From assembly GCF_003729955.1 (NCBI RefSeq), contig NZ_RJTX01000004.1, positions 124,001-188,000 on the forward strand: 64,000 nt of DNA, in the 5' to 3' direction. Position 1 is the first letter of the stretch. Every line of letters starts with the position of its first letter. The position numbers were made by a program, and so were the translations under genes. The notes under the pieces were generated by a model, which saw only the letters and a program-made list of their open reading frames with translations, was not told where the DNA came from and searched no databases. The stretch comes from Chryseobacterium daecheongense. Its GTDB lineage: Bacteria; Bacteroidota; Bacteroidia; Flavobacteriales; Weeksellaceae. Of the stretch, positions 54,856 through 64,000 are shown piece after piece.

Positions 54856-57009
54856 TTATCTGGTTCTGTTTTCTTCCTCTGTCTTTTGTATTTCTTTGGT
54901 TTGAAAATTTGAATTTCCAAAACTATAACTCAATGAGAAAACAAGTCTGCGACTATCCCACCAATGGGTAAAACGGTTATCCATAATCTGCTTATGTCTG
55001 AATTCCAATCGTTGATCATAGGTATCAAAAATATTATTAAAACTGATTTTTGTGTTCAATGTATTCTCAAACCATGATTTCTGTACTGAAATATCTACCG
55101 AATATCTTGGCTTTATAATGTATAGACTGTTTCCGGTTCTGGATTCATAATTGGTAAAAAGATTGATGGTGAACCCTTTCGGAAGAGAGAACACCTGATT
55201 CAGACGGATTTCATAATTATAAATCTTTAAAGCAAAAACTTCGTTAAGATAAGGTCTGAATTCATCATTATAATATCCTGCGATCTGGCTGTTCATACTC
55301 CACCATTTGGTCAGTTTTATAGGGAAGCTCGTCTCCAGTGTTGCAAACTTCCGGTACGGGAGGTTGGTTCCCAGGTATTCAAGAACGTTGGTGGATGGGT
55401 TATAGAGGGGGTATCGTGTCATTACATCGTTTTCTTTTCCTACTGTTAGGCTTGTGATCCAACTTTTATATCGGTAAGTGGCTTTTAGTTGGTTGGTAAA
55501 TGAGGGTCTCAGGTACGGATTCCCGATCCAGTAATTCAATGGACTGAAATAGTATCTGAACGGGTTGAGCTGTGAAAAAACAGGTCGGGTTATTTTTCTG
55601 CTGTAGGAAATTGATAATTCATTGGATTTATTAAATGTATATTGGGCATTAAAAGATGGGAGCCATTCGAGATAGCTCCTGGAAACAATAGAATCTACAG
55701 TTATTGCATCAGAGATGCTCTTGGTATTTTCAAAACGCAATCCTGCATTGATCTGAAGTTTGTCAAACTTATGATTATAGGCAACATATCCTGCAAGAAT
55801 TTTCTCTTTATAAGAAAATCGGTTACTTCGGGTAGGATCAAAAGTAAATTCTTCATTGACCGAAAGGGTATCATATCTGATGTTATTTTGGGTATGTGAT
55901 CTGCTGAACTTTATTCCGGCTTCCAAATTAGCATTTCCTAATTTTTGTGAAGCATCCAACTGGGCTGTATAAATATTAATCTTATTGATCAGATCAGATT
56001 TCCAATAGGACAATACCTGTGAAGTGGGCGCGTCTCTATTAATGAAATCATCTTTCTGTTTATTTTCCACCAAAAGATAATTCCCTAAAAAACTGAGTTT
56101 AAAGTTTTTATTTTGATAGCTATAATCTGTGGTAATTCCGTAATTTTTCTGTTTGTAGTCAATAGGGTTCTCACTTGCGGTATTAAACACCAATTGTGTT
56201 TCATCATTATTTGTTGTATACAACATTCCGGAACGGTTCCTGTCATGTTCTCTGAAATTGCCTCTTATGGTAAAGCCCAATCTGTTTTTATCATTAATTC
56301 TGTAATCAATTCCTGCCTGAAGATTTCCTATTGTTGCCTCATCTTTTTGATAAGTATTGGTACGCATCACATTGGTATTGGCTAATTTTTGCAAAGCGTT
56401 ATACCTGTAAGTCGAAATCCCGCTATTGTACCCCATCTGTAAATTATAGGTGGCTTTTTCTGTGTTATAAGAAATATTCAGGGAGTTCTCTCTGTAATTG
56501 AATTTATTGACGGATAGGTTTCCGCTATAACTTCCCTTCCAGCCTAAATTCACGTTTCGTTTCAGCTTAATATCTATAATTCCTTTAAATTCCGCATCAT
56601 ATTTTGAAGAAGGGTTGGAATTTACCTCAAGCGATTCAACCAATTCGGGAGATAACGATCTTAGATAAGCTTGTAACTCCTGACTGCTCATCACCACAGG
56701 TTTTCCATCGATAAAAATCGCCGGACTTATTCTTCCGTTTAAAAATATTCCATCTTCCTGATCCACTGTAACACCCGGAGTTTTCTTTAATACTTCAAGA
56801 ATATTGACAGCTGTTTTAAAATCCTTATTCCCGGAAATATTGAGGATCATGTTTCCATCATTTAATTTGATATTCCTGGGTGCGGATTGTATCACTACTC
56901 CGGAAATTGTTTGTATGGAATCTTTTGGCCGTAAAGAATCGGTTTTTTGTGATTTCGCAAAAATGGACAAAAATAATAGCAGGATAAAAATCCATAATCT
57001 GATCATCAT
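54856..57009 (-). CDS. TonB-dependent receptor-like outer-membrane barrel
   Basis: 717 residues. Signal peptide 1-21 (ends FAKSQ). ~40-150 is a plug-like domain (GVVIQSAPRNIKLND, LKKTPGVTVDQEDG, SPAIFIDGKPVVMSS, SLEVNSNPSSKYDAEFKG, IIDIKLKRN). The remainder is beta strands of the barrel with SYSRKITRPVFSQLNPFRYYF. Like the receptor at 39656 it has no regulatory domain or SusD and ends in E-N-R-T-R. An AraC-type regulator lies directly upstream (79 bases), a likely controller. Ligand unknown; iron/siderophore or peptide uptake are options. Confidence 0.9.
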   Translation of the reverse strand: MMIRLWIFILLLFLSIFAKSQKTDSLRPKDSIQTISGVVIQSAPRNIKLNDGNMILNISGNKDFKTAVNILEVLKKTPGVTVDQEDGIFLNGRISPAIFIDGKPVVMSSQELQAYLRSLSPELVESLEVNSNPSSKYDAEFKGIIDIKLKRNVNLGWKGSYSGNLSVNKFNYRENSLNISYNTEKATYNLQMGYNSGISTYRYNALQKLANTNVMRTNTYQKDEATIGNLQAGIDYRINDKNRLGFTIRGNFREHDRNRSGMLYTTNNDETQLVFNTASENPIDYKQKNYGITTDYSYQNKNFKLSFLGNYLLVENKQKDDFINRDAPTSQVLSYWKSDLINKINIYTAQLDASQKLGNANLEAGIKFSRSHTQNNIRYDTLSVNEEFTFDPTRSNRFSYKEKILAGYVAYNHKFDKLQINAGLRFENTKSISDAITVDSIVSRSYLEWLPSFNAQYTFNKSNELSISYSRKITRPVFSQLNPFRYYFSPLNYWIGNPYLRPSFTNQLKATYRYKSWITSLTVGKENDVMTRYPLYNPSTNVLEYLGTNLPYRKFATLETSFPIKLTKWWSMNSQIAGYYNDEFRPYLNEVFALKIYNYEIRLNQVFSLPKGFTINLFTNYESRTGNSLYIIKPRYSVDISVQKSWFENTLNTKISFNNIFDTYDQRLEFRHKQIMDNRFTHWWDSRRLVFSLSYSFGNSNFQTKEIQKTEEENRTR

Positions 57010-57029
57010 AAATTTAAATTTTATGACAC

Positions 57030-57037
57030 CAAAATTA
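57030..57037 (-). promoter_or_regulatory. Candidate -7 box (TAATTTTG) for the receptor gene
   Basis: Exact TAnnTTTG on the minus strand, 20 bases before the receptor ATG and after the AraC gene's stop, so the receptor may have its own promoter. No good -33. Confidence 0.4.
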
Positions 57038-57088
57038 TCGGAGACTACTAAAAATCAGGTTTTGAAATATAAATTCCGAAGTACAGAA

Positions 57089-58147
57089 TTATAAATTTGA
57101 ACTCTGAAACCTCGTTTCAGAAGGAGTTTGTGATTGTTTATACAACAGAGGCGTTGTATTTTTAATTTTTTTGAACGTTGAAAAGAAGGTAGACTTTGAA
57201 TTGAACCCCACTTCATATCCGATTTCTTCAATCTTTAAATAAGAATTGGCTTCCATTAATTCACAAGCTTCATTAATCCTGTATTCATTAATATACGTAG
57301 AGAAACTCTTTCCTAAATTATCATTCAATAATTGTGAAAGCTGGTGAGCCGACATATTCATTTTTGAAGCCAGATCGTTCAGTTTCAGATTGGGGTTTTT
57401 GTATAATTCTTCCGCATGCATGAGCTCATCCAGTTTTGAAACAAAGCTGCCGGCTTTTTCCTCAGAAATCTTTTTATTGGAGTATTTATTAGTTTCTTTA
57501 GATATCGAGGGATGTTTATTACTAAAAAAAATTAAAAAATTAGCATATAAAACAAACGAAAAAACTAAGCTTCCTCCTGCACAATACACTTGAATCCAGC
57601 CAGTAGAAATAAATTGATAGGCCAGGAAAATAATTATATTACTTAGCAAAACAGGAAGAACAAATGCATTCGGTTTTTTAGATGTCCGCTTTGAAAAAAT
57701 ATAATACTGATATATAGAAAGGAAAACAAAAACCGACCAAACCGTATATACAAATGTAGCAAAATATCTGTCCCAGGTAATGGGGAAAAACAGATATAGA
57801 ACCCCGACAACAGCTAAAATCCCTGTTAAAATCCCGAAAGACTTCCGGCAGTTTTTTAATACGAACTGCTCCTGCAAAAAAGATGAACGAATATAATACA
57901 ATAAAGCAGGACCTGTAAAAAATAAAGCTGCCAAACCAAGATATGGAATAATTCTCGGCCAATCAGGATAGAAATAAATACATACTGAAATACTTACTCT
58001 GGTACTTAAAGTCAATAAAATTAAGCCTAAAAAGAAATCCGGAATATCTTTGAGTTTCTTGAAAAACAACAAATAAATGCCAAGCAGAAGCCCGTTAAAA
58101 GCTCCTATTGCACTGAAAAAAAACAGCATTTGTTGTGCGAAATTCAT
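57089..58147 (-). CDS. Membrane-bound AraC-family transcriptional regulator
   Basis: 352 residues. Residues ~1-215 hold about seven TM helices (LFFFSAIGAFNGLLLGIYLLFF, and so on). ~240-345 is the AraC double HTH: NPNLKLNDLASKMNMSAHQLSQLLND and NSYLKIEEIGYEVGFNSKSTFFSTFKK. This N-terminal 7TM plus HTH arrangement is common in Bacteroidota; it would sense something at the membrane and act on DNA. It lies 79 bases before the receptor gene on the same strand, so the receptor is a likely target, inferred. Confidence 0.93.
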   Translation of the reverse strand: MNFAQQMLFFFSAIGAFNGLLLGIYLLFFKKLKDIPDFFLGLILLTLSTRVSISVCIYFYPDWPRIIPYLGLAALFFTGPALLYYIRSSFLQEQFVLKNCRKSFGILTGILAVVGVLYLFFPITWDRYFATFVYTVWSVFVFLSIYQYYIFSKRTSKKPNAFVLPVLLSNIIIFLAYQFISTGWIQVYCAGGSLVFSFVLYANFLIFFSNKHPSISKETNKYSNKKISEEKAGSFVSKLDELMHAEELYKNPNLKLNDLASKMNMSAHQLSQLLNDNLGKSFSTYINEYRINEACELMEANSYLKIEEIGYEVGFNSKSTFFSTFKKIKNTTPLLYKQSQTPSETRFQSSNL

Positions 58148-58224
58148 TATGACCGGATTTACAGGTAAAATTAACGAAAAATCTTTTTCGATTTCAGAGA
58201 ATACATTTAAATGATATTAAATCT

Positions 58225-58232
58225 TAATTTTG
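58225..58232 (+). promoter_or_regulatory. Candidate -7 box (TAATTTTG) for the DUF1801 gene
   Basis: Exact TAnnTTTG; the TTG inside it is not the start. The ATG at 58248 is 15 bases on. Confidence 0.35.
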
Positions 58233-58247
58233 GGGAAAATCAATACC

Positions 58248-58643
58248 ATGAAAATATTATTCAACAGGAATGATGAAGTCACCCGATTTCTGGATGCTTT
58301 GAAACATCCGTTAAGGGATGAAATTGAATTACTAAGATCTATTCTCTTATCGGAACAAGGTTTAGAAGAAAATATAAAATGGAATGGACCTAATTACAGC
58401 TTTCACACCGAAGACAGAATCACTATGAAAATCCAGCCACCAAGACAAATTCAATTGATATTTCATCGTGGCGCTAAAAAAATTGAGCAACCTAAAACTC
58501 GGTTGATTGATGATAATTCAGGGCTATTAACATGGAAAGAAAATGACAGGGCTTTTGCCAGCTTCAAAAGTGTTCAAGAAATTGAGAACTCAACTTCAGA
58601 TCTTAAGGCAATCATTCAAAAATGGATTTCTGCCACAAAATAA
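58248..58643 (+). CDS. DUF1801 domain protein
   Basis: 131 residues from ATG 58248; a TTG six codons earlier lies in the -7 box and is rejected. DUF1801 marks: LSEQGLEENIKWNGPNYSFHTEDRI, MKIQPPRQIQLIFHRGAK and RAFASFKSVQEIEN. The fold is like the YdhG/iron-chaperone-type domain; function unknown, cytosolic. Ends at a terminator shared with gltA. Confidence 0.85.
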   Translation: MKILFNRNDEVTRFLDALKHPLRDEIELLRSILLSEQGLEENIKWNGPNYSFHTEDRITMKIQPPRQIQLIFHRGAKKIEQPKTRLIDDNSGLLTWKENDRAFASFKSVQEIENSTSDLKAIIQKWISATK

Positions 58644-58676
58644 AAAATCCCAAAGCCAGCTTTGGGATTTTTTATT
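58639..58676. terminator. Bidirectional intrinsic terminator
   Basis: Perfect 17-bp inverted repeat (core ATCCCAAAG / CTTTGGGAT), loop CCAG, overlapping the DUF1801 stop and ending 13 bases before the gltA stop. Confidence 0.87.
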
Positions 58677-58689
58677 ATTTAATCAAAGA

Positions 58690-59976
58690 TTATCTGTTAG
58701 CAATATCGATGTAATCTCTTTGCTGAGCTCCTTGGTAAACCTGTCTTGGCCTTCCGATAGGATCTCCTTTTAATCTCATTTCTTTCCATTGAGCGATCCA
58801 TCCCGGAAGTCTTCCTAATGCGAACATTACGGTGAACATTTCTGTAGGAATTCCTAATGCTCTGTAAATAATTCCAGAATAGAAGTCTACGTTCGGATAT
58901 AGTTTTCTTTCTACGAAGTAGTCGTCTTCAAGAGCTACTCTTTCTAACTGCATTGCAATATCAAGAGCTTTATCCTGGATACCTAAAGCGTTAAGGATAT
59001 CATCTGCTGCTTTCTTAATAATCTTCGCTCTTGGGTCAAAGTTTTTGTATACTCTGTGTCCGAATCCCATTAGACGGAAATTATCATTTTTATCTTTAGC
59101 TTTAGCTACATATTTAGAAACGTCTCCACCATCTCTTTCAATTAATTCAAGCATTTCGATTACTGCCTGGTTTGCACCACCGTGAAGTGGTCCCCAAAGA
59201 GCAGAAACCCCTGCAGAAATAGAAGCGAAAAGACCTGTATGAGCAGAACCTACCATTCTTACTGTAGAAGTAGAACAGTTTTGTTCATGGTCAGCGTGAA
59301 GGATCAATAATTTATCTAATGCATCTACAACTACCGGATCGATTTCAAATTCTTCGTTTGGTAATCTGAATGTCATTTTGTAGAAGTTTTCTACATAGTT
59401 CAGGCTGTTGTCTCCGTGGTTAAGAGGTAACCCCTGAGTTTTTCTGTAAGTCCAGGCGCAAAGGTGGGAGAATTTTGCAATCATCAGTTCTGCAGCGTGG
59501 TCCATTTCTTCTTTAGAATTTACGTTAACAGCTTTAGGATTGAAAGCTGTTAAAGCGGAAGTTAAAGAAGATAAAACTCCCATAGGGTGTGCAGAGCGAG
59601 GGAAAGCATCAATGATCTTTTTCATCTCCTCTGCTATGAAGTTATAGTTTTTAATGTTGTTTTCGAAAGACGTGTACTGATCTTGAGTAGGTAATTCACC
59701 GTGCAATAAAAGGTACATTACTTCTGTGAAGTTAGATTTTTCAGCAATCTGCTCGATTGGATAACCTCTGTAGAATAATTCTCCTTTGTCTCCGTCTAAA
59801 TAAGTGATTTCGCTAATGGTCGCTCCGGTGTTTTTATATCCTAAATCCAGAGTGATTAAACCTGTCTGGTCTCTTAATTTTGAAATATCTATCCCTCTGT
59901 CTCCGATAGTACTATCCACGATTGGATATTCATATGAATTACCGTCGTAATTCAATATTACTTTGTTGTCTGACAT
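58690..59976 (-). CDS. gltA: Citrate synthase
   Basis: 428 residues, type II length. It condenses acetyl-CoA with oxaloacetate to enter the TCA cycle. Motifs: FTEVMYLLLHGELPTQDQ, HADHEQNCSTSTVRMVGSAHT with the first active-site His, GPLHGGANQAVIEML (~257-271), MGFGHRVYKNFDPRAKI with the second His, and LPGWIAQWKEM. It ends RPRQVYQGA, the usual C terminus. It is downstream of eno on the same strand. Confidence 0.97.
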   Translation of the reverse strand: MSDNKVILNYDGNSYEYPIVDSTIGDRGIDISKLRDQTGLITLDLGYKNTGATISEITYLDGDKGELFYRGYPIEQIAEKSNFTEVMYLLLHGELPTQDQYTSFENNIKNYNFIAEEMKKIIDAFPRSAHPMGVLSSLTSALTAFNPKAVNVNSKEEMDHAAELMIAKFSHLCAWTYRKTQGLPLNHGDNSLNYVENFYKMTFRLPNEEFEIDPVVVDALDKLLILHADHEQNCSTSTVRMVGSAHTGLFASISAGVSALWGPLHGGANQAVIEMLELIERDGGDVSKYVAKAKDKNDNFRLMGFGHRVYKNFDPRAKIIKKAADDILNALGIQDKALDIAMQLERVALEDDYFVERKLYPNVDFYSGIIYRALGIPTEMFTVMFALGRLPGWIAQWKEMRLKGDPIGRPRQVYQGAQQRDYIDIANR

Positions 59977-60023
59977 TATTTATTTTTTTTCTAAATATAC
60001 TACTTATTACAAAATACGGCAAA

Positions 60024-60031
60024 CAAAAATA
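60024..60031 (-). promoter_or_regulatory. Candidate -7 box (TATTTTTG) for gltA
   Basis: Exact TAnnTTTG on the minus strand, 47 bases before the gltA ATG. A TTG at 60058-60056 is 24 bases away, a little far. The box lies in the loop of a 7-bp hairpin (ACGGCAA 60016-60022 / TTGCCGT 60037-60043) that may be the eno terminator. Confidence 0.4.
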
Positions 60032-60058
60032 ATCGCTTGCCGTTATTTATAAATTCAA

Positions 60059-61426
<1,368 letters not shown>

Positions 61427-61523
61427 ATGAAAAAAGTAGAGTGACGAAAACGTATACTTTAATATTTCGTAATAAATAAAACAAAAATTTCCTAAGGATT
61501 TATTTAGGGAATGAATAGACTCT

Positions 61524-62321
61524 TTATGCAGATTCAATTATTATTCTGAAATATAAAACTGTTCCTTGTTCATCTGATGAAACTTCACAATTTCCGTTCT
61601 GTTCCTGCATCCTGCGTTTCATATTCCGCAGTCCGTTTCCTTCCCGTTTTTCATGATTTATTCCTATTCCGTTATCATGAATCTTCATGAGAAACTCTTT
61701 TTCACTTTGCAAAAATGAAAGTTTCATAGTATCTGCCCGGCTATGTTTGTAGGCATTATTCACAGCCTCTTTCAGACAAAGAAACATATTCCTTCTCTGC
61801 TCTGTGGAAATGGGAGTTTCAGCAACTATATCCACCGATTCTGTCAACAGTTTTATTGATGTTTTTCTTAGAAAACCATCAGCATATGCAATAGCATAAT
61901 CAATAAAGTTTCCTAAAGTATCGTTCCCCGAATTCAGGCTCCAAAGCATTTCACGCATAGAGATATTCATTTCTTCTGAGGTTTTCAAAAGCTCATCAAT
62001 ATCACTCTTAGATTCATCATCCTGTACTTTTTGTTTTAAAAATTCAGCCTGAAGTTTCAAAGCGGAAATTCCAGCACCCAAATCATCATGCATATCATGG
62101 GAAATACGTTCTCTTTCCTGCTCTATTGATTTTTGTTTTTCAAGTTCTTTTTGGAGAAGTTTATTTTGATATTCAGCTTCCTGAAGCTGTTTTTCTTTTA
62201 TATAGAGAAGTTGTCTTCTATTGTACATCAAAACGACAAAAATTATAAAGCATACAAAAAGCATCATTATTGCAATAGCAATGATGTAGGCCAGTTTTAT
62301 GTCATCTTGAACATGGGTCAT
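61524..62321 (-). CDS. Sensor histidine kinase (HisKA_3 type)
   Basis: 265 residues. One TM at ~10-33, then a coiled-coil linker (EKQLQEAEYQNKLLQKELEKQKSIEQ) into HisKA_3 with RERISHDMHDDLG (phospho-His likely His78) and a HATPase: CLKEAVNNAYKHSRA (N box) and KIHDNGIGINH (G1). There is no extracellular sensor of size, so the signal likely comes through a partner, such as the polytopic protein whose stop it overlaps (ATGA). It is a partner candidate for the LuxR-type regulator two genes upstream. Confidence 0.93.
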   Translation of the reverse strand: MTHVQDDIKLAYIIAIAIMMLFVCFIIFVVLMYNRRQLLYIKEKQLQEAEYQNKLLQKELEKQKSIEQERERISHDMHDDLGAGISALKLQAEFLKQKVQDDESKSDIDELLKTSEEMNISMREMLWSLNSGNDTLGNFIDYAIAYADGFLRKTSIKLLTESVDIVAETPISTEQRRNMFLCLKEAVNNAYKHSRADTMKLSFLQSEKEFLMKIHDNGIGINHEKREGNGLRNMKRRMQEQNGNCEVSSDEQGTVLYFRIIIESA

Positions 62322-62956
62322 CGGTTTAATTTCTTTTTATATTTAGTTAAGGAAATATAAAACATACTGTACATTATAATATTGATAATATTCTGTCCTG
62401 TTTTTAGAAACTGAAGAAACTCATTGTCACTTTTAGCAAAGAAAAACATTGGTGTAACTCTAAAAATAAAGAAGCAGCTCCACATTAATAAAGCAGTAGA
62501 AATCCAGAAAACAGGATCGTCAGTAATTTTATTTTTATCAAATAGTGTTATTTTTTGATAAAACCAAAGTAAGCAATTAACAATGTAAAACAACGTAATT
62601 ACAATGCCAATTCTTTTATCAAATTCCTGTTTGAATAAATCTGTAGAAAAAATAATATAGATCAATGTTGAAATTGTTACGACAGAAGAGATTATATTCA
62701 ATTTTGCTGTAAATATCTTAGAATAAAAGAAATAAAAGAATATTATACAAAATATGAAATAAAAATTATACTGCAGTCCTACTTTTACATCCGGATTGAT
62801 TACATTTCTTGTAAAGGATACCCATTCATTAATTGTTGTTACTAAAAGATATATGAAAATATAATTTTGAGCAGAAAATATTCTTTTTCTGCTCAAAATA
62901 AATGATTTGATAAGTGGAAAAAATAAAATTACTTTATAAATGATTCCTATTATCAT
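62318..62956 (-). CDS. Six-TM membrane protein next to the histidine kinase
   Basis: 212 residues, about six TM helices (~5-20, 30-48, 65-80, 88-105, 118-132, 150-180), Phe/Ile rich with few charges in the membrane. Family not recognised. Its stop overlaps the kinase ATG by 4 bases (ATGA), so the two are translated together; it may be the sensor for the nearly bare kinase. The gene is very AT-rich. Confidence 0.72.
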   Translation of the reverse strand: MIIGIIYKVILFFPLIKSFILSRKRIFSAQNYIFIYLLVTTINEWVSFTRNVINPDVKVGLQYNFYFIFCIIFFYFFYSKIFTAKLNIISSVVTISTLIYIIFSTDLFKQEFDKRIGIVITLFYIVNCLLWFYQKITLFDKNKITDDPVFWISTALLMWSCFFIFRVTPMFFFAKSDNEFLQFLKTGQNIINIIMYSMFYISLTKYKKKLNR

Positions 62957-62962
62957 TAGTTT

Positions 62963-63727
62963 TTATGGTTTTAAATCTCCTGCATTATAATTAATAATCT
63001 CATTGGTGTTTACTCCTGGGATTTCAGGACATACTGCCATTGAAATTCTACCAACTTTATCATGATTTTGAGTGTAGCTTTGAGGTACTATAAACATTGT
63101 AAATTTTAATTTAGCAATTTTGACAGAGTGTGAAACTGCTGTATTATAAGCAAGCACTGATAAAAGTTTAAATTGGATGATTTCAGTAGCTTTTTTGGAA
63201 GGAATTTGAGACTCTATCTGATCCTTTATCCCTCCTATCCTTAAAAATTCGTTTCTTTTTATTGAAAAATCTTCAGAACTCCTATTTACAAATTTTCCAT
63301 TTTCCAATTCAAAAAGTTTATCATTATCTAAATCTAATGTATTACTTGAGGAAATTGCTAGTCCTATATTTAAATTTCCTCCATTAATAAGAAGATGAAA
63401 ATTACAATAATCAAAACGTAAGTATAATGGATTAGCTATAATTCTTTTAAAATCATTAAAATCAATTTCAAAACTACTTGTTAATCCTGGGATAATACTC
63501 CCTAGCTGATTGTAAATTTCAACACCTTCATTCACTATCGCAGAATCTATTATTTCATCGAAATTTATTTTTAATAATCCGAAAAAGTCTATAACAGAAT
63601 TCTTATTTTTTTCAGATATACTTGGCTGACTTCGCTCTAAATCTTCCCTAGGGTTTATTTGCAAAATATAACTCATCAATTCAAGTTTCTTTTCAAGGCA
63701 ATCAATGTTTTTCTCTAAATTTCTCAT
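62963..63727 (-). CDS. Unknown soluble protein between response regulator and kinase
   Basis: 254 residues, no signal peptide or TM. A short N-terminal helix (NLEKNIDCLEKKLELMSYIL), then mixed alpha/beta with several LN/DN/SS patterns (SSSNTLDLDNDKLF; NRSSEDFSIKRNEFLR). No family recognised; it could be a cytosolic input or inhibitor of the two-component pair, inferred only from position: 6 bases after the regulator gene and 6 before the membrane gene. Confidence 0.65.
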   Translation of the reverse strand: MRNLEKNIDCLEKKLELMSYILQINPREDLERSQPSISEKNKNSVIDFFGLLKINFDEIIDSAIVNEGVEIYNQLGSIIPGLTSSFEIDFNDFKRIIANPLYLRFDYCNFHLLINGGNLNIGLAISSSNTLDLDNDKLFELENGKFVNRSSEDFSIKRNEFLRIGGIKDQIESQIPSKKATEIIQFKLLSVLAYNTAVSHSVKIAKLKFTMFIVPQSYTQNHDKVGRISMAVCPEIPGVNTNEIINYNAGDLKP

Positions 63728-63733
63728 GATTTC

Positions 63734-64000
63734 TTAGTTTTTAAAATGGTTAAATTTATTTATTGCTTCTACTTTGTTGCTTACATGTAATTTTCTGTAG
63801 ATATTTCCGACATGTTTTTTTACGGTATCGATACTGATGAATTTCTTATCCGCAATTTCTTTGTATAAGAACCCCTGAGCCAAAAGTTCAAGAACTTCTG
63901 TTTCCCGGGTTGTAAGCTCATCAAAGTCTTTTATTTCCAATGGTTTTCTTTCAAAATGATTTAAAACTTTTCTGGCAATAGAAAAACTCATTGGAGCACC
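63734..64000 (-). CDS. LuxR-family response regulator, C-terminal part (start outside window)
   Basis: The reading frame is open through base 64000, with residues GAP ahead of MSFSIARKVL, as in NarL-type response regulators where G-G-x-P-M-S precedes the linker; so the Met at 63991 is internal. The GerE HTH is complete: LTTRETEVLELLAQGFLYKEIADKKFISIDTVKKHVGNIYRKLHV. The receiver domain would lie beyond the window. Likely partner of the histidine kinase at 61524. Confidence 0.85.
   Translation of the reverse strand, partial: GAPMSFSIARKVLNHFERKPLEIKDFDELTTRETEVLELLAQGFLYKEIADKKFISIDTVKKHVGNIYRKLHVSNKVEAINKFNHFKN

Noticed and set aside
58230..58247. TTG start for DUF1801
   Set aside because: Falls inside the -7 box; ATG 58248 is preferred.

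Overview
The window comes from a low-GC member of the Bacteroidota, most likely Flavobacteriales/Weeksellaceae and close to Chryseobacterium. The signs are secreted proteins ending in type IX secretion (T9SS) sorting domains, an OmpA with thrombospondin type-3 repeats, SusC/TonB-type barrel receptors, Flavobacterium-type -7 boxes (TAnnTTTG) instead of sigma70 promoters, weak Shine-Dalgarno sequences and several TTG starts. There are no rRNA, tRNA, phage, IS or CRISPR features. It is a chromosomal stretch of core metabolism with accessory genes between. Genus is inferred, not proven.

Layout. (1) 1-1.3 kb: tail of an acetyltransferase-like gene and a small exported protein. (2) 1.3-11.2 kb, minus strand: a seven-gene methionine operon behind a SAM-I riboswitch, in the order metX, an ACT-ACT-homoserine dehydrogenase, a trans-sulfuration-family enzyme, the N-terminal half of methionine synthase, a fatty acid desaturase, the C-terminal half of methionine synthase, and metF. 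(3) 11.3-19.6 kb, plus: a GH63-like glucosidase and two T9SS cargo proteins (leucine-rich repeat; FN3). (4) 19.6-27.6 kb: OsmC, then the conserved membrane cluster DUF58-lipoprotein-MoxR-DUF4350-DUF4129-membrane protein-SpoIIM with a divergent RDD gene. (5) 27.6-34.8 kb: a small GNAT, a 52-residue double-glycine Cys-rich peptide, a glycosyltransferase, an LpxH-like phosphatase, YebC, OmpA, SmpB and an ABC-F ATPase. (6) 34.8-44.7 kb: recJ, nadD, a DUF3817 protein, a lipoprotein, a TonB-type receptor, a lipoprotein esterase and a GH43. (7) 44.7-51.1 kb, minus: a tight operon with speD, DUF4178, a tiny membrane protein, DUF350, a membrane-anchored spermidine synthase homologue, a flavin amine-oxidase-like protein and a polytopic membrane protein. 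(8) 51.1-58.6 kb: two guanidine-modifying enzymes flanking an AT-rich orphan, a second Cys-rich double-glycine peptide, a TonB-type receptor with a membrane-bound AraC regulator, and a DUF1801 gene. (9) 58.7-64 kb: gltA, eno, and a LuxR/histidine-kinase locus split by two orphan genes and running off the window.

The most interesting items are the polyamine/DUF350/DUF4178 membrane operon, the two previously unannotated double-glycine six-cysteine peptides, and the riboswitch-led methionine operon with a split MetH, a desaturase inside it and a kinase-less ThrA-like dehydrogenase. Coding calls rest on reading frames and motifs recognised by eye; no database search was run. The isolated -7 promoter boxes are weak evidence each, because the motif is common by chance in AT-rich DNA.
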